Below are positions 38,700 through 50,834 of a stretch of 64,000 nucleotides of DNA, piece after piece (position 1 is the first letter of the stretch; each line of letters starts with the position of its first letter). Origin of the DNA: Ursus arctos (Eukaryota > Chordata > Mammalia > Carnivora > Ursidae). The stretch lies in assembly GCF_023065955.2 (NCBI RefSeq), contig NC_079873.1, forward strand, positions 9,252,566 to 9,316,565, given 5' to 3'. Made by a program: the position numbers and the translations under genes. The notes beneath the pieces were generated by a model. The model saw nothing but the letters and a program-made list of their open reading frames with translations, made no database searches and was not told the DNA's origin.

Positions 38700-39252
38700 A
38701 ACAATTAAGTAAATGAAAGTCAAAATCACAAGGAGCTACCACTTCACAGCCAGTAGGATGATGGCTGTTATTAAAAAAAAAAAAAAAAAAAGCCAAACAG
38801 ACAGTAACAAGTGTTGGCGAGAATGTGGAGAAAAGGGAATCCTCCTGCATTGCCCCTGGGAATGTCACTTGGAGCAGCCTCTGCGGAAAGCAGTGTGATG
38901 GCTCCTCGAAACATGAAACATGGGATTATCACAAGCCCCAGCGGTTCCGCCTCTGAGCATACACCCAAAATAAACGAGGACAGCCCCTTGAGCAGACATG
39001 CGGACACCGGTGTTCAGGGCAGCAGCATTCACCATAGTTCAAAGGTGGCGACAACCCAAATCTCCATCGACAGGTGAATGTATAACCAAATGTGGTCCAT
39101 CCATATGATGGAATATTATTTAGCCTAAAAAAGAAAGGAAATCCTGACACCTGCTACAATATGGATGAACCTCGAGGACGTTATGCTAATTGAAATAAGC
39201 CAGACACAAAAGGACAAATACTGTGTGAGTCCACTTAATGTAAGATATCTGA
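38700..39252 (+). mobile_element. L1 3' region, first part
   Basis: aaatcacaaggagctaccacttcacagccagtaggatg, gcattcaccatagttcaaaggtgg, ggaatattatttagcc and ggatgaacctcgaggacgttatgctaattgaaataagcc: a degraded LINE-1 ORF2 end and 3'UTR. It holds an A-run at 38774-38791. Confidence 0.92.
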
Positions 39253-39363
39253 ATTTTTTGTTTTTCTTTTTAGGTAAACTTTGCACCAAACATGGGGCTT
39301 GAAATCCCAACCCTGAGATCAAGAGTCATGCGCTCTACTGGCTGAGCCAGCCAGGTGCCCCCC
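39253..39363 (-). repeat. Short Can-SINE, antisense, inside L1
   Basis: T-rich start, TAGGTAAACTTTGCACC, and head complement GCTGAGCCAGCCAGGTGCCC. It splits the L1 fragment. Confidence 0.92.
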
Positions 39364-39500
39364 CCGTTTAAAAAAATTTTTTGCGTGAGATATCCAAAAT
39401 AGTCAAATTCATAAAGACAGAAAGGAGAATGGTGGTGGGCCTGGGGAGGGGGAGAATTGTTTAATGGGTATAAAGTTTCAGTTTGGGAAGATGAAAAAGT
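39364..39500 (+). mobile_element. L1 3' region, second part
   Basis: gagatatccaaaatagtcaaattcataaagacagaaaggagaatggtgg and ttgtttaatgggtataaagtttcagtttgggaag continue the L1 interrupted at 39252. Confidence 0.9.
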
Positions 39501-39900
39501 TCTGGAGAAAAACTACCAAAGCAGAATTTAGGAAGGACAAGATAGGATACACGAAGAAAAGAGGTCGGGGACTCTAATATGTAAGTAACAGGAGTCCTAG
39601 AAGCAGAAAAAGAACAAAAGGGAGGTGAATAATTAAAGAGATAATAAAAGAATGATTTTCCTGTTCTGAAGAAAGACAAGGCTGCAGACCGAAAGGGCCC
39701 ACTGAGATCCAGGTAGGGGTAATAATGTAAGTCAAAGGCCCTTGCCCCGCAACGTCTCGATGATGTTCCTGAGTTCCAGAGGTACGGAGACAATCTTCTA
39801 AGCATTGTTCAGATAAAAATCATGCATTACTTAGAAAGGCAGAAGAATCAGGCAGCCATCACACTTCTCATAAACAACATTTAAAATTAGAAGGAACTGA

Positions 39901-40107
39901 GGCGCCTGGGTGGCTCAGTCAGTTAAGTATCTGAGTCTTGATTTCGGCTCAGGTCATGATCTCAGGGTTGTGAGATCGAGCCCTGCCTTGGGCTCCGTGC
40001 TGGGCATGGAGCCTGCTTGGGATTCTCTCTCTTCCTCTCTCTCCCTCTCCCTCTGTCCCTTCCCCCGACCCACCCCTCTCTAAAAAAAAAAAGAAAAGAA
40101 AAAAAAT
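39901..40107 (+). repeat. Can-SINE
   Basis: GGCGCCTGGGTGGCTCAGTC head, CTCAGGTCATGATCTCAGGG, a long CT-rich middle and an A-rich tail of AAGAAAAG type. An older subfamily than the GGGCGTGATCCCGGCG copies. Confidence 0.96.
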
Positions 40108-40254
40108 TGGTTGTGAAATAACATCCATACACAATGGAGAGAAAGAAAATTGCAGTTAAAGAAGCCAATATCCGGCCAAGATGGCCTTGACCTGCCAGGC
40201 AGAAATATACATAAGAACAGGTGTGCGATATATAACCAGCAAGTACGCTGAACG

Positions 40255-40440
40255 CTTACAGTGCTCTATGTACTCCGTGGGAAGGATAGATGATACCCCT
40301 TTCAGCCTCCCAACAACCCTAGGAGGTAAATCCTTGTATTATGATCCCAGTATTACAGATGAAGAAATGAGGCACAAAGAAATGACAAAAGATGCCTGTG
40401 ATCACACATCCCAGAAGTAGCAAAGCCAAATTCTGGTGTT
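40255..40440 (-). repeat. MIR SINE
   Basis: cttacagtgctctatgtac, ctcccaacaaccctaggaggtaaatcc, attacagatgaagaaatgaggcacaaagaaatgac: reverse-strand MIR. Confidence 0.85.
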
Positions 40441-40754
40441 TGCACATTTACATCATTCTACCATTTCTAAAACTAGTTGTCTTCATGACAGGTAGAGAAA
40501 GGGCAGGGGAAGCAAGGTTTGCAGAGCGGGGGCTTAGGGACAGAAGACCAGCAGATGCGAAAGAATGCGTATTATAATACATGGGGTACATCAAATATAA
40601 AATGCTGTAAAATATTTTTTTGCAAATATATAAAAATTGTACAGGCGGAGAAGAACTAGGAAGTGATAGGGCACATGAAAACAGAAATTTGATTTTGACC
40701 AGGCTGTGAGTCATTTTACTCTTGGGTTTGTTATTTCAATAGAGTGCGATCAAG

Positions 40755-40850
40755 AGTTCAAAAAGAACAGAGTTCTGACTTCGGGGCCAAGGCTGCCTGG
40801 GTTCTGATTCTCATCCTAGTTACTTAGTCGCTGTGATCTTGGAGGGGCTC
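40755..40850 (+). repeat. MIR fragment
   Basis: ggggccaaggctgcctgggttctgattctcatcctagttacttagtcgctgtgatcttgg: sense MIR head. Confidence 0.6.
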
Positions 40851-42290
40851 TGGGCTGTTTCACTTTGGGAGGAAGGAGCTGGGGTCTCCCAGCTCCGCGC
40901 CATCGCTCTTCAGCTGCGGCTGCCCGAGAGGGCTGTGTGCTGTGACATCTCTTGCTGAAAGCCGCCGTGGTCCAGTAGCCTGTTGGTAGAACAAAAAAAA
41001 GGTCACCAGTGGGAACAGTTAGATGCAACACGCACGGGGACTGGGGCAGTAGCCCTCAGAACCAGGAAAGCGTATCCAAGGAAATTCGGGCAGAACGCGG
41101 AGGGTTCCATATGTGATTTTTCTCCCTCCACAAAAAACACAGAGGGAAGCAGTTGGAAGAGTGAGACCGGGGGATGGAAATGCTACCAAGAAACCAAATG
41201 CTTTCTCTCTTGCGCTCGTCCATCCCTAGCGTGTTGGCTCTTTATTCCGAGGCTGAGATGCAGCTCCGTCTCCAGACGTAACATGCATGTTTCAAGCGGG
41301 AAGAAGTGGGAAAGGATGACAGCCAGGAGGTCCTCCCCGCCAGCCTGTACATTCTAGTAATGTCTTTATGCGGGAAGGGAAACTCCCAAGCAAACTTCCC
41401 CTTTCAGCTCATGAGCCAGCACTGGAAGAAATGTTCACCCCCAAACGACTCAATGGCCAAAGGGAACGGGGTCCCCATGTTGATTTAGACTAATCATGAT
41501 CCATCCCCTGGTGCTGGGGATGAGATCGGGGGTCACTGCCAGCGACCTGAACGTGTCCCTGTTCTCTCAGCAGCACCAGGGCTGGTCCCCTAATTGAGGT
41601 CATGGGAGTAATGGGGGGGATGCGATCCAAGGAAAGGGCAAAGAATGGAAAGAGAAGAGGATGGGATCTTGAGGAAGCGAGAAGGGGAGCCACAGCAGGA
41701 GGAAAACCCAGGGAGTGGGTACCACAAAGCCCCGGGATGAAAAATGCCCGGTAGGGGCTGCACAAATCGACTGTCGTGTAATACCCCCCAACCCGTGCCG
41801 GTGCCCCCAGTCAGCCCTCCTTGATCAGTCCTACCTCTCGTGGTTGGGGGCGCTGAGCGGGCTCTGCTGGGGGCTCGGGCTCAGGATCTCTCGTGTGACT
41901 AGGGTCAGCCGGTGGCTGAGGCTGCCGTCTTCTCAAGGCTTCTTCAGTCCCTGGGCTGCGAGAGGGCTGGGCAGACGCAAACAGCCGCCCCCTCCAGGAT
42001 GGTTCTCCAGTGTGGCCGGCTTCCTGCAGTGTCTCCTCCCTGCGACTGCGCCCCGGCAGCCTCACCTCTCCCAGCCTCCACAGCGCGGGACCCAAGGAGA
42101 CGGTGGGTAGAAGTCAGGTCACATCACCTCGCCTCAGGGGTCAGAAGCGTCTCCTTCATTCGAGAAAGCTGCATTCTCATTCAAGGCCAGTGACGAAGAC
42201 CCACCCGTATTCAGTGGCTCTTGATGGGAGCCAAGGCCGAGGATTTCTGGGCACGTGTTAAGGCCACCACATCTCAGGCATTCTCATTTC
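40851..42290. other. Intergenic sequence, GC-richer at 41800-42110
   Basis: No exon or named repeat seen. The 41800-42110 part is about 65% GC with moderate CpG (for example cagcgcggg, gactgcgccccgg). It could be regulatory, but has no recognisable promoter motif set. Confidence 0.45.
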
Positions 42291-42396
42291 ATTTATTTAT
42301 TTATTTAAGTAATCTCTATGCCCAACATGAGGCTCCAACTCATGACCCTAAGGTCAAGAGTCGCAGGCCCTACCGACTGAGCCAGCCAGGCGCCCC
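42291..42396 (-). repeat. Short Can-SINE, antisense
   Basis: TTATTTATTTATTTAAGTAATCTC, CTCATGACCCTAAGGTCAAG and head complement GAGCCAGCCAGGCGCCCC. Confidence 0.94.
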
Positions 42397-43340
42397 TCAC
42401 TCATCTGTTTTAAACCGCTGCTTGGTTGTCACAACAGGACGAGGATATAATTGCTGGAAAGATCCCAGGCCAAGGATACAAGTTCCTTCAGTGTCGTTAC
42501 AGGATAGAAAGGGTCCGCCAGTCATCTACCCACAGAAGGAGCCCACGCATGCCCCCAACTGGAAAGACAAGCTTCACTAAATTTGCCCTTCCCCCACGTC
42601 GCCCAGCTGATCAAAGAGAGGAGGAGCTCAGGGCGTGTTTTCGAGAAATTCCTGTTTGCCATTCCCTCAGGGTTTTTCACGTTCTCTAGCTTGCACCCCT
42701 GTGCTACCAAACGTTCCAGAGTCTTACCCGAGCAGTGCTCTCAGGTGCAAGCTGCTGCATTGTCCTCAGAGATCAAGGTCACCTTGGCAGCCTGGTGTCT
42801 GCTCGCTGGCCCTGGCCTCAGGGCTGCTTGCGGCCCTTTGGCGGCCCTTCGGGCACCTTCTTATCTCAAACCTATACCCTGCCTTTTCCAAAGGCTTTGA
42901 GGCTACTCACGTGAACAAGCAAAAGGCACAATGGGGTAGGAGAGCGGAGAAGGCAGTAAGTTTCCTGACAGCCCGAAGCCAAAAAGGCAGATCTTGGCTT
43001 ATGTGGGTTTTTTTTTTTTTTTTTAATTCTTCTTCAGAGACAAACTGTTTTCCCGAAGTAAGCTCATTTATCACAACAGGGTATGGAGTAAAGGACACTT
43101 GGTCGCAAAGTCAACACAACACCTTCAACCACAGTGACGTAAGAGTCATTGGCTGTCTGCGTGATGGATTCTTCTATTGATCCTTTATAAAGATTAAAGG
43201 TATACTATGCCCATTAGGCTGTCTCTTCCAATATTATGTCTTAAATGAGTCTTTCTTAGGTTCCTTCTCCGGAAAATGTATTGAGTATCCTCAGTATGTG
43301 AGACACCCGGCCAGCCGCTAAAATAGTAGTCAGTTGATCC
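42397..43340. other. Intergenic sequence, no recognised gene
   Basis: Contains a T-run at 43006-43024. Several frames of about 90-180 codons occur but have no supporting homology or splice context. Confidence 0.45.
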
Positions 43341-43342
43341 TG

Positions 43343-43530
43343 GAGTCTCTAAGACAGTACTTCTCAAACTTGGCTGATGCCCTGCAGGGCTTGTTAAAAC
43401 TCTGGGCCCGTCTCTAGGGTTTCTGATTCACTAGGTCTGTGGTGGGGCCCAGGAACTTGCATTTCTACCATGTTCCCAGGTGATATTAACACCAGGTGGG
43501 ACCAGGGCCCACACTTTGAGAACCACTGCT
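43343..43530 (+). mobile_element. MER5A-like hAT-Charlie fossil
   Basis: cagtacttctcaaacttggctg ... ctgtggtggggcccaggaacttgcatttc ... cacactttgagaaccactg. Near full length with inverted ends. Its right end became the target duplication of the next SINE. Confidence 0.85.
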
Positions 43531-43658
43531 GTTTTTCTTTTTTTTTTTTTTTTTTAAGATTTTATTTTTAGGTAATCTCTACACCCAACCTGGGGTTGGG
43601 ACTCACAACCCCGCAATCAAGAGTCCTACGTTCCGCTGACTGAGCCAGCCAGGTGCCC
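43531..43658 (-). repeat. Short Can-SINE, antisense, in MER5A end
   Basis: Long T-run, AAGATTTTATTTTTAGG, head complement GCCAGCCAGGTGCCC. The duplication TGAGAACCACTGCT (43517-43530) / TGAGAACCACTACT (43659-43672) has one mismatch. Confidence 0.94.
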
Positions 43659-43672
43659 TGAGAACCACTACT

Positions 43673-44500
43673 CTTAAGAGTCACCTGTAAAGGTCCATAT
43701 TCTAAATATGTTTTAAGTTTGTGATCTCACTCTGGATGTGAGATTTGAGAGAGAAGGAGTGGTAGAACACACGTGTATCTGATGAAAAGTCAAAGCTGGG
43801 CTTTATTTACGGCTACATGGGAAATCAATTCACTTCATGCAAAGTGGAAAGCAGTGGGGCCCATTCCAGAAGAAGCAGGAATTTTTCTCAGCCGAGGACT
43901 TGGGATCTTTTTGAAAAATGTGTAGGGTTCTAAAGGTGCTGCCCAACAGTATGGAAGAGAAGCTATCCAGGCTGAAAATCATTTGAAACATCTGTCTCCT
44001 TCTCCTAGCTTAGTCCATACAAGAACCTCACTGCTGTCTCTTAGAATATTCTAGCTTTATGAGCAACATCACCTTGATGGGCTCGTGAGAATGAAAAAAG
44101 TACAAAATGCACTTTCGTGGCATTTAATTGGCAGTTAAAACATTCCAATGCTTTCTTAGCACGTGTTTTTCAGATAATTAGCACTAATCCATCATTTACT
44201 CCGTAGACCTTAAGGAAGTTCATTCAAATACAGAGATTTGGTGCTGATTCAAAAATCTGCTAGTATATTTATTAAAATGGTTAAAACGGAATACTATAGC
44301 AAATTTGACTTATTTTCAAAGGACCCTGGGTAAATTTTGAAAAAATCGGATGTTCAAATTTTCTATTTCTTTTAAACTCTGCTGAAATACCCAAATATCA
44401 ATTTAATGGCCAGGATTTTCAGTTAAAGAGGGTCCATTAAAATTCAGCACTTTTCTCTGTCCCATTCCAAAGCCCCTTAGGCTAAGAATAGGGATTTTTT
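43673..44500. other. AT-rich intergenic unique sequence
   Basis: No repeats recognised. Includes homeobox-like TAATTG/TAATTA-rich stretch 44120-44220 (ggcatttaattggcagttaa; cagataattagcactaatcc). Candidate conserved non-coding DNA only; nothing proves function. Confidence 0.35.
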
Positions 44501-44501
44501 T

Positions 44502-44575
44502 TTTTCAGTTGTATTGAGATAGAATTAACATACGACATTGTGTCAATTTAAGGTATACGACATGATTGATGTCGC
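44502..44575 (-). mobile_element. Short L1 3' end fragment, antisense
   Basis: T-run, then cagttgtattgagatagaattaacatacgac, the reverse strand of an L1 3' terminus. Confidence 0.65.
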
Positions 44576-45161
44576 CTGCATTCCTTGCCTCCTGGCCTTG
44601 TCTGACCCAACCTCAGCTTCCTTCCTCACATCTCTTTCTCTGACTCTCTCCTGCCTTCTTCTTCCTCTGCAAGGACCCTTGGGAACACAATGGATCCACC
44701 TGGAATGTCCAGGATCATCTCTCCATCCCCAGGTCCTTAACCACATGGACAAAGTCCCCTTCTGCCACATAAAGTAACATATTCTCAGGTTCCAGAGCAG
44801 AGGACAAGGACACCTCTCGGGGCCCTTATTCCGCTTATCACCGATGTCTCCATCTGTCTCCATGAAACCCCTGGTTGACAAGCCCCACTCGCTGGCACGT
44901 GGCTTCTGCCCCTCTCTTCGGTGCCGTGTCTTAAGTGTTAGCAGAGAGTTGAGACGTCTGAGCCTCGCAGTGTCCTCATCTCTGATAGCCCTTCCACTTA
45001 GCAATGTTAAGATTAAGTGAGTTAGTATGTGTAAAGTACTTGAAAGAGTTTCTGCCTGACAGTAAGTGCCATAAAAATGTTAGCTTTTATTATTTGATAT
45101 TATTATCATCAAAGGGAACCTTCTAATGTTAAAATTAGAGAACAAAACAGAGGGGAAAAGC

Positions 45162-45187
45162 GGGGGTGGGGGGTGGGGGGTGGGTGG
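45162..45187 (+). other. G-quadruplex-capable G-tract
   Basis: Four G-runs of 3-6 bases separated by single T residues, the tightest loop arrangement in the window. Predicted to be a very stable quadruplex on the plus strand. Confidence 0.75.
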
Positions 45188-45301
45188 AGATTGCACAGGA
45201 ATTGCTTCCAGAAGGAAAGTGGGGAAGAAACAGCCTCGTGCCAAAGATCAGAAGTTGAAATGCTTTGAGCTTCTCAACAGAAACGAAGCTGGAAGAGCCA
45301 G

Positions 45302-45765
45302 GGCAGTCCCCGCTTATCCACTGTTGCTCTTTCGCTTTCCGAGGTTGCGGTTACCCAAAGTCAGCTGCCGTCTGGAAGCAGATGCCCCTCCTCCCGACCT
45401 CTCCTCAGAAGGTCCACAGAAGCCTAAGGCCGTGTCCCGGTGCCTACGTCGGTCACCTCACTTCACCTCATCACACAGGCGTTTCCTCATGTCACCTCAC
45501 GGCAAGAAAAAGGGTGAGTACAACACAATACGATATTTCGAGACAGAGACCACGTTCACCTTTGCTTACAGTATATTGTTATAGTTGTTCTATTGTTATC
45601 GCCGTTGATCTCTTACTGTGCCTAATTTAGAATGAAACTGTCATAGGTATGTATGTGTGTATAGGACAAATCATCGCATGTAGCCTTCGGTACTAGGTGG
45701 GGTTTCAGACATCCCCTGGAGGTTCTGGAACAAATCCCCCACGGATAAGGGCGACTACTGTTTAT
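45302..45765. mobile_element. Tigger/pogo-type MITE fossil
   Basis: The left end gcagtccccgcttatcc and right end ggataagggcgactactg are imperfect inverted repeats. Interior blocks ggttgcggttaccc and ttacagtatattgttatagttgttctattgttatc...ctcttactgtgcctaattt fit a mammalian Tigger-type non-autonomous element. Confidence 0.75.
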
Positions 45766-46344
45766 AGAACGAAACCTTTAAAACGTTGGGAGAAAACAAT
45801 TTCCAATGAACAGTTCTGCAGCCAGGTTGGGAGTTAAGTGTGAATGATGTATGCTGAAGACGTTGTCAGACTTGCAGAACTGCAAACATATTTCCTATGT
45901 GTTATTTCTCAGGAAACTACTGGAAGACCGGCTCCCCCCACCTTACCCCCCCCCCCCAGGAGGGAGTGAGTCCCAAAGAAAGAGAAGGAGATGGTTCCAG
46001 AAAAATTCTGAAACCGGTGATAAAGGTGGGGCTAGTATCAGGAGGACTGGGCTTAAGAGAAAAGCCAACATATTTTTAAACATTGTTTTACATACATTTT
46101 CAATAACAGACCAGAGAGAGTCCGCTGGAGCGGGGGTCTCCAACTTGACGGGAAATCAGCTGGAGGGTTAGTTGGAGGAGCGCAAGCTTGCTGGGCGGTA
46201 ATCGTGCCTACAGATGATGGGGAGCTACGGACATTAATGTGGGGAGAAATGGGCAAGTTGCCAGCGGTGGTACCTGCGGCAGAAACACCGGACGGGGCAG
46301 GGCCCGGTGGGTGGGGGCGGGGGAGCCTGCGCCTACTGCCCTAA

Positions 46345-46516
46345 ATGAAGTTTTCCTGGCACACAGTCCCGCCCATTTGTTTGCGCGCTGTCGCTGGCGA
46401 CTTTCCCACTACAAGGGCAGACGGAGGTCTGTAAGTCGTTGGGAGGGTCCCTGGGGCCCACAGAGCCTAAAATATTTACCAGTTGGCTCTTTACGGAAGA
46501 AGCCTGCCAACCCCCG
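46345..46516 (+). mobile_element. hAT-type DNA transposon fossil
   Basis: The same family as at 11236-11908, relatively CpG-rich: cccgcccatttgtttgcgcgctgtcgctggcgac, then gcctaaaatatttaccagttggctctttacggaagaagcctgcc. Confidence 0.75.
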
Positions 46517-47026
46517 TTCTAAACCCGCCTCGTTTCTACACCTGAAACGAATACAATATTGATGGTGGTGATTATTCAATAAAAAATTTATCAAGTCCGT
46601 GTTTATAAGAATAAAAACTAAAGGAAAGAAAAGCAAAAATTTAAAAAAAATGAATGACAACAGAATCCTAAAACGTTAGCGCTGTTAGAGATCACGTGCA
46701 GCCGCGTTGTTCACGAGGGAGGAGACAGGTGTACTCGGGGTGAGGATGGGGGACAGCTGGTCCCGAGTCCTGGCTGGTGGGGGGGGACCTTGCAGTGTTC
46801 CCCAGGCCCTGGATCCCCCCGCAGCCCCATGTCCACCACCACGCTGCTATCTCCCCTCATCAATTGCTGGCTTTCCATCTAGGCGGGTCATAAAAAGTCA
46901 CTAAAGTAAGGTTTCGTAAATGAAAACTGGCATGTGACCAGGGTTGGCGGGGCGTTCTAACTCAACATTCTGCAATGAAGGCCGGGCGCCATAAAGCTCG
47001 CGCGAAACTGAGATTCCCAAACTTTT

Positions 47027-47225
47027 TTTTTTTTTAAGATTTTATTTATTTATTTGACAGAGATAGAGACAGCCAGTGAGAGAGGGAACACAAGCAGGGG
47101 GAGTGGGAGAGGAAGAAGCAGACTCATAGCGGAAGAGCCTGATGTGGGGCTCGATCCCATAACGCTGGGATCATGCCCTGAGCCGAAGGCAGACGCTTAA
47201 CCGCTGTGCCACCCAGGCGCCCCAT
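47027..47225 (-). repeat. Can-SINE, antisense, perfect 16-bp TSD
   Basis: T-run, AAGATTTTATTTATTTATTT, GACAGCCAGTGAGAG, head complement CCACCCAGGCGCCCC. The duplication AGATTCCCAAACTTTT lies at 47011-47026 and 47226-47241. Arctoid-type subfamily. Confidence 0.97.
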
Positions 47226-47241
47226 AGATTCCCAAACTTTT

Positions 47242-48725
47242 CAAGAACACAGAGAATGCACAATCAGTGAGTCCCAGGGTGTGATTTGCGGTGGCGTTCC
47301 GCTGTAAAGTCTTCCTCTAGCTTGTCGGCAGTGATTTTATCAGCCCAAGGTATGCTTTTGCCAACTGGGGACCTGTAATTTCCCCGAACGGGTGTAAGGT
47401 GCCTACGATTGAGACTCCGAATATAATCATCCCCGTGCTTGTTATAAGCGAACTGCCCTAACAGGTAGATCCACAATGTTTCTGATTCACACGGCACCCT
47501 GAAGGGGGCAGAAGCAGAGGGATTGGGGGGGGGGGGGCAGCGGGCAAGGTTGGGGAGGAGAGGGAAGGGAGGGGCTCTGCTCGGCACAGCCCCTCAGGGC
47601 CCCCGGCGGAGGACAGCTCTGCCATCTTCAGCAGGTGGCTTCCGGGCACACTGCGGTGGTCACCAGTGAAGCCAGCAGGGAGTGAGGAAGGCCATGGAGG
47701 AGGCTGTGGCACTCCGTGTCACTTCTCCAGTTCCACTGGCTACGAGTCAGCCTCGTGCCCGCACCTAACAGCAAAGGCACCTGGGAAATTTGCACATATC
47801 TGAAACATCAGGAAACATAGGATGGACTTACTTTACAACAATATTTTAGATACATTTTCAAATCTCATCCTTCATACGTTTTCTCCAACTTTTCCTGTGT
47901 GTGGCCATGGGCCCAGGGAAGGAGCAGGTGGATTTTGGTGGTCCTCCCCATTCCTATTGCTAAAGATGACATTATTAGCCAAAAACGCTTATAATTCTAG
48001 CTCTACGAGTTGCATTGTCCGCCAGAAGCAACTATAGACTGGGAAAAGGTCAAAACTCACTGTCCCCCAAGATACTGATGTATCTTGCATACATCGGCCT
48101 GGGATTGGTGGAATCCACGTGCCGTGGTCTGCCACTTGGTTGCCTCTCCCAGCCCTTCCCGATCACCAGGAGACCTGGAGCTCCCAGCAGGACGAGCAGA
48201 CCATGAGGGCACATACCAACGTGGGGCCAGGCAGTACCAGATGGGAGCAGAGCCGAAGCAGGTGGAGGAAACGGAACTCTAGAGGCATCGGAGATAAACT
48301 GCACTTCCCTTAAAATACTGTCTAAGCCTGTCCCATCCTCACCTGGGGGCCATTTATTTGCTTTCGTAGTAAAAAATGCTTTGATTTATCCTGGGCTTTG
48401 GGTATATGTTCACTTTGATTTACAAATTCCTGCCATCTAGTGGCTAAATTAAGAACATATCTTCTCTTTCAAACAACGATCTGAACCTTGAAGTGTGAGT
48501 TGGGTTTTTTTTATAAGTACTTAATGCGGAGTAGCTGTTCAAAATTATTTGATGTAAAACGAAACGTGGTTCGACCAAAAGTTTCAAGATATGGTATATG
48601 AAACACACAAGGATGTGAAAGAAAACTGACGGAATTGATGGCTAAGCTCTTGTCTGTGTTCTAATCCAGTAAGAATCTCTCCTAGGACAGGTTTGTCTAG
48701 AGAAGGGGGGAGAACTGGACTACCC
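47242..48725. other. Intergenic sequence
   Basis: Contains a 12-G run near 47526-47537. No gene or named repeat recognised. Confidence 0.45.
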
Positions 48726-48729
48726 CAGG

Positions 48730-48815
48730 GGTTTTGACATCTGTCTGGACATTAGCATCACCTGGGATCTTTTAAAAATTCCACAGCCCAGGCCACAGCC
48801 CAGACCAATGTCCTT
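48730..48815 (+). mobile_element. MER5A-like fragment
   Basis: ggacattagcatcacctgggatcttttaaaaattccacagcccaggccacagccc: the left half of a MER5A-type element. Confidence 0.6.
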
Positions 48816-50495
48816 CATTTCAATGTATTTTATTTAAAGCAAAACAAAGGCAGGAAAACCTAAATTTTTCTAATTATATGGGTTGATTATTTACTTTGTG
48901 AAAGGCTTCCTCTCTTTATGAAAAAATTCACCACAGGATTTCTTAAGACAACTGACTCCTTTTCTATACCTTAAATTAGTTTTAAAAAAAACCCGATTCT
49001 ATATTCACCTACTTTTTTGGGTTAAAGAGAAGCACATCAAAATATTTGTCCAAGCCATTTGCTCTTTATTTTTGTGCTTTTCCATCCAGCAGACAAGAAA
49101 ACAGAAAGAAGAACTTTCCAAGAGCCAAAGAGATTGCCCTCCCTCAGGGCTGCTGTGTATGGGTGCATAGGTTGTGCACTGCACAACTGCAGGATGCCTG
49201 TGCCATGTGGCCAGTGACTTGAATCACAGCCCCTTGTTTGTGCAGCATGGTGGGGCTGCTCTGATTCTAGGTGTTGCAGAAGCAAGAAAGATGACTGCCT
49301 TGACTTGTGTTTCTAACATGAGAGCTGGTGGCCTACCAGCTCAGTTTTGCAAGACCCCCCAGCCAAACCCAGTGGCTGTCACTTTAAAGCCAGTACTGTT
49401 TCTCCTGGGATGGCTTCCCGCTGGTTAAGGTCATTTCTCCAGGTACATGAAGAACATCTCTCTCTCTCTCTCTTCTTTTTTTTTTTCCCTCCTTCTAAAA
49501 ACTACTTTCTCTGAGAATGTTCTTTAAAAGACTTGTTCCAGCTCATCCATATTCAAGAGAACTTCATGCCTTGTACTCTAAACATGAAAAACTCAGCTAA
49601 TAGAAAGATCTTGTTTGCTCCCCTGAACACACACCGTGACTCCTCATCGACCTTCAGTGTCAATCTTGCCTCTCTTGTTCTGAGCAAATACCGATTCCCC
49701 CCATATTCAAATACAAGTTTAACCTCTTCTCAAAAATATTATCAGTTTTGTGTTTCAAATGCCCTTTGAAATGTGTTTACCTGTGAGTGGAGGCCTCTCT
49801 CAGCTGGGACTCGCAAAGCAGTTTCTGGGAGGGAAAGGGCTGAGCCTTGCTTGCTGGCTTGGATGGCCTGGCCTCGTGTATAATAGAGGACTCGTAAACC
49901 TGACGTGTGAAGAACAGAGGTGCTGAGCTGCTCCCACTTCTGCCCAAGGGGCGCTTTCATTTCTTCCTGCAACTGGATCTTCAGTAAATGTCAGAAGCTG
50001 TCTTGCAAAATTCCGAGTCTGGGGGCTCGCCCCGTCTCCGGGGTTGCTCCCAGAATCGTAGATGCTACTTTGCCTTCTTTGCCTCCCTTGGCTGCCTGGA
50101 AGCTCAGAGCCGTTTGGGGTTTCCAATGTTCTCTGTTAGCTTGGCTTTCTAATGGAGTTCTTCCAAACCCACTAGGTCCTTTGAAGTTGTGTTAGTATGT
50201 TCAGTTTGATGATTTCTGTGCTTTTTCTCTTCAAGCGGCTCCAAACACCTTTAGGAAGGGGATGGGAATAAACAGACACATGGATCGAAAGTATGCATCC
50301 CTAACTCCGAGCCTTTGCAGTCTGGTTAGGAGGCAGGCACTAGGGAAGCGAGAGACCAGGAGACCCCTGGACCCTGCTTCCTGCGCATGGAAGTTGGGGG
50401 TGGGGGACAGGAACACGCTCTTGCTGTCCTTTTCTTAATACATAGTAGGAACCATGGGACAGAAAGCCGTAGCAGTAAGCGGGGACAGTGTGCGT
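48816..50495. other. Intergenic sequence
   Basis: A CT-rich/T-rich tract lies at 49458-49487. No exon or named transposon could be supported. Confidence 0.45.
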
Positions 50496-50499
50496 GGTA

Positions 50500-50720
50500 G
50501 TTTGGGACATCAGATCCACCTGGGTTCAAACCCCAGCTCTGCCGCGTGCTGTCAATCATGTGGCTTATTCTCTGTGCTTCAGTTTATTCATCTGTAAAAT
50601 GGGGATAATAATTCATACTCCTTTGGCTTTCATGAAGATTAATGGAAATAATAAACGCAAACAGCTGGCACAGTGCTTGGAGAATGTGTAGTAGGGGCTT
50701 AATACATAGTAGAGCCAAAT
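50500..50720 (+). repeat. MIR SINE
   Basis: Well-preserved sense MIR: cacctgggttcaaaccccagctctgccgcg, cttcagtttattcatctgtaaaatggggataataattc, ctggcacagtgcttgg. Confidence 0.92.
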
Positions 50721-50834
50721 ATGGTAAGTATAGTTTCATCACTTTGTTTCCAGCAGAAAGCTGGACAGCACTACGTGACTGGCTGTGTTATTATTCATCA
50801 TTCCAACGGTAGACACAATTAAAATTGTTCTCCT

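Noticed and set aside
41811..42110. GC-rich block as a second CpG-island promoter
   Set aside because: CpG density is clearly lower than at 31820-32110 and there is no coherent set of promoter motifs.
45126..45584. 152-codon frame around 45126-45584
   Set aside because: Crosses the boundary of a Tigger-type fossil and a G-rich tract; no support as coding sequence.
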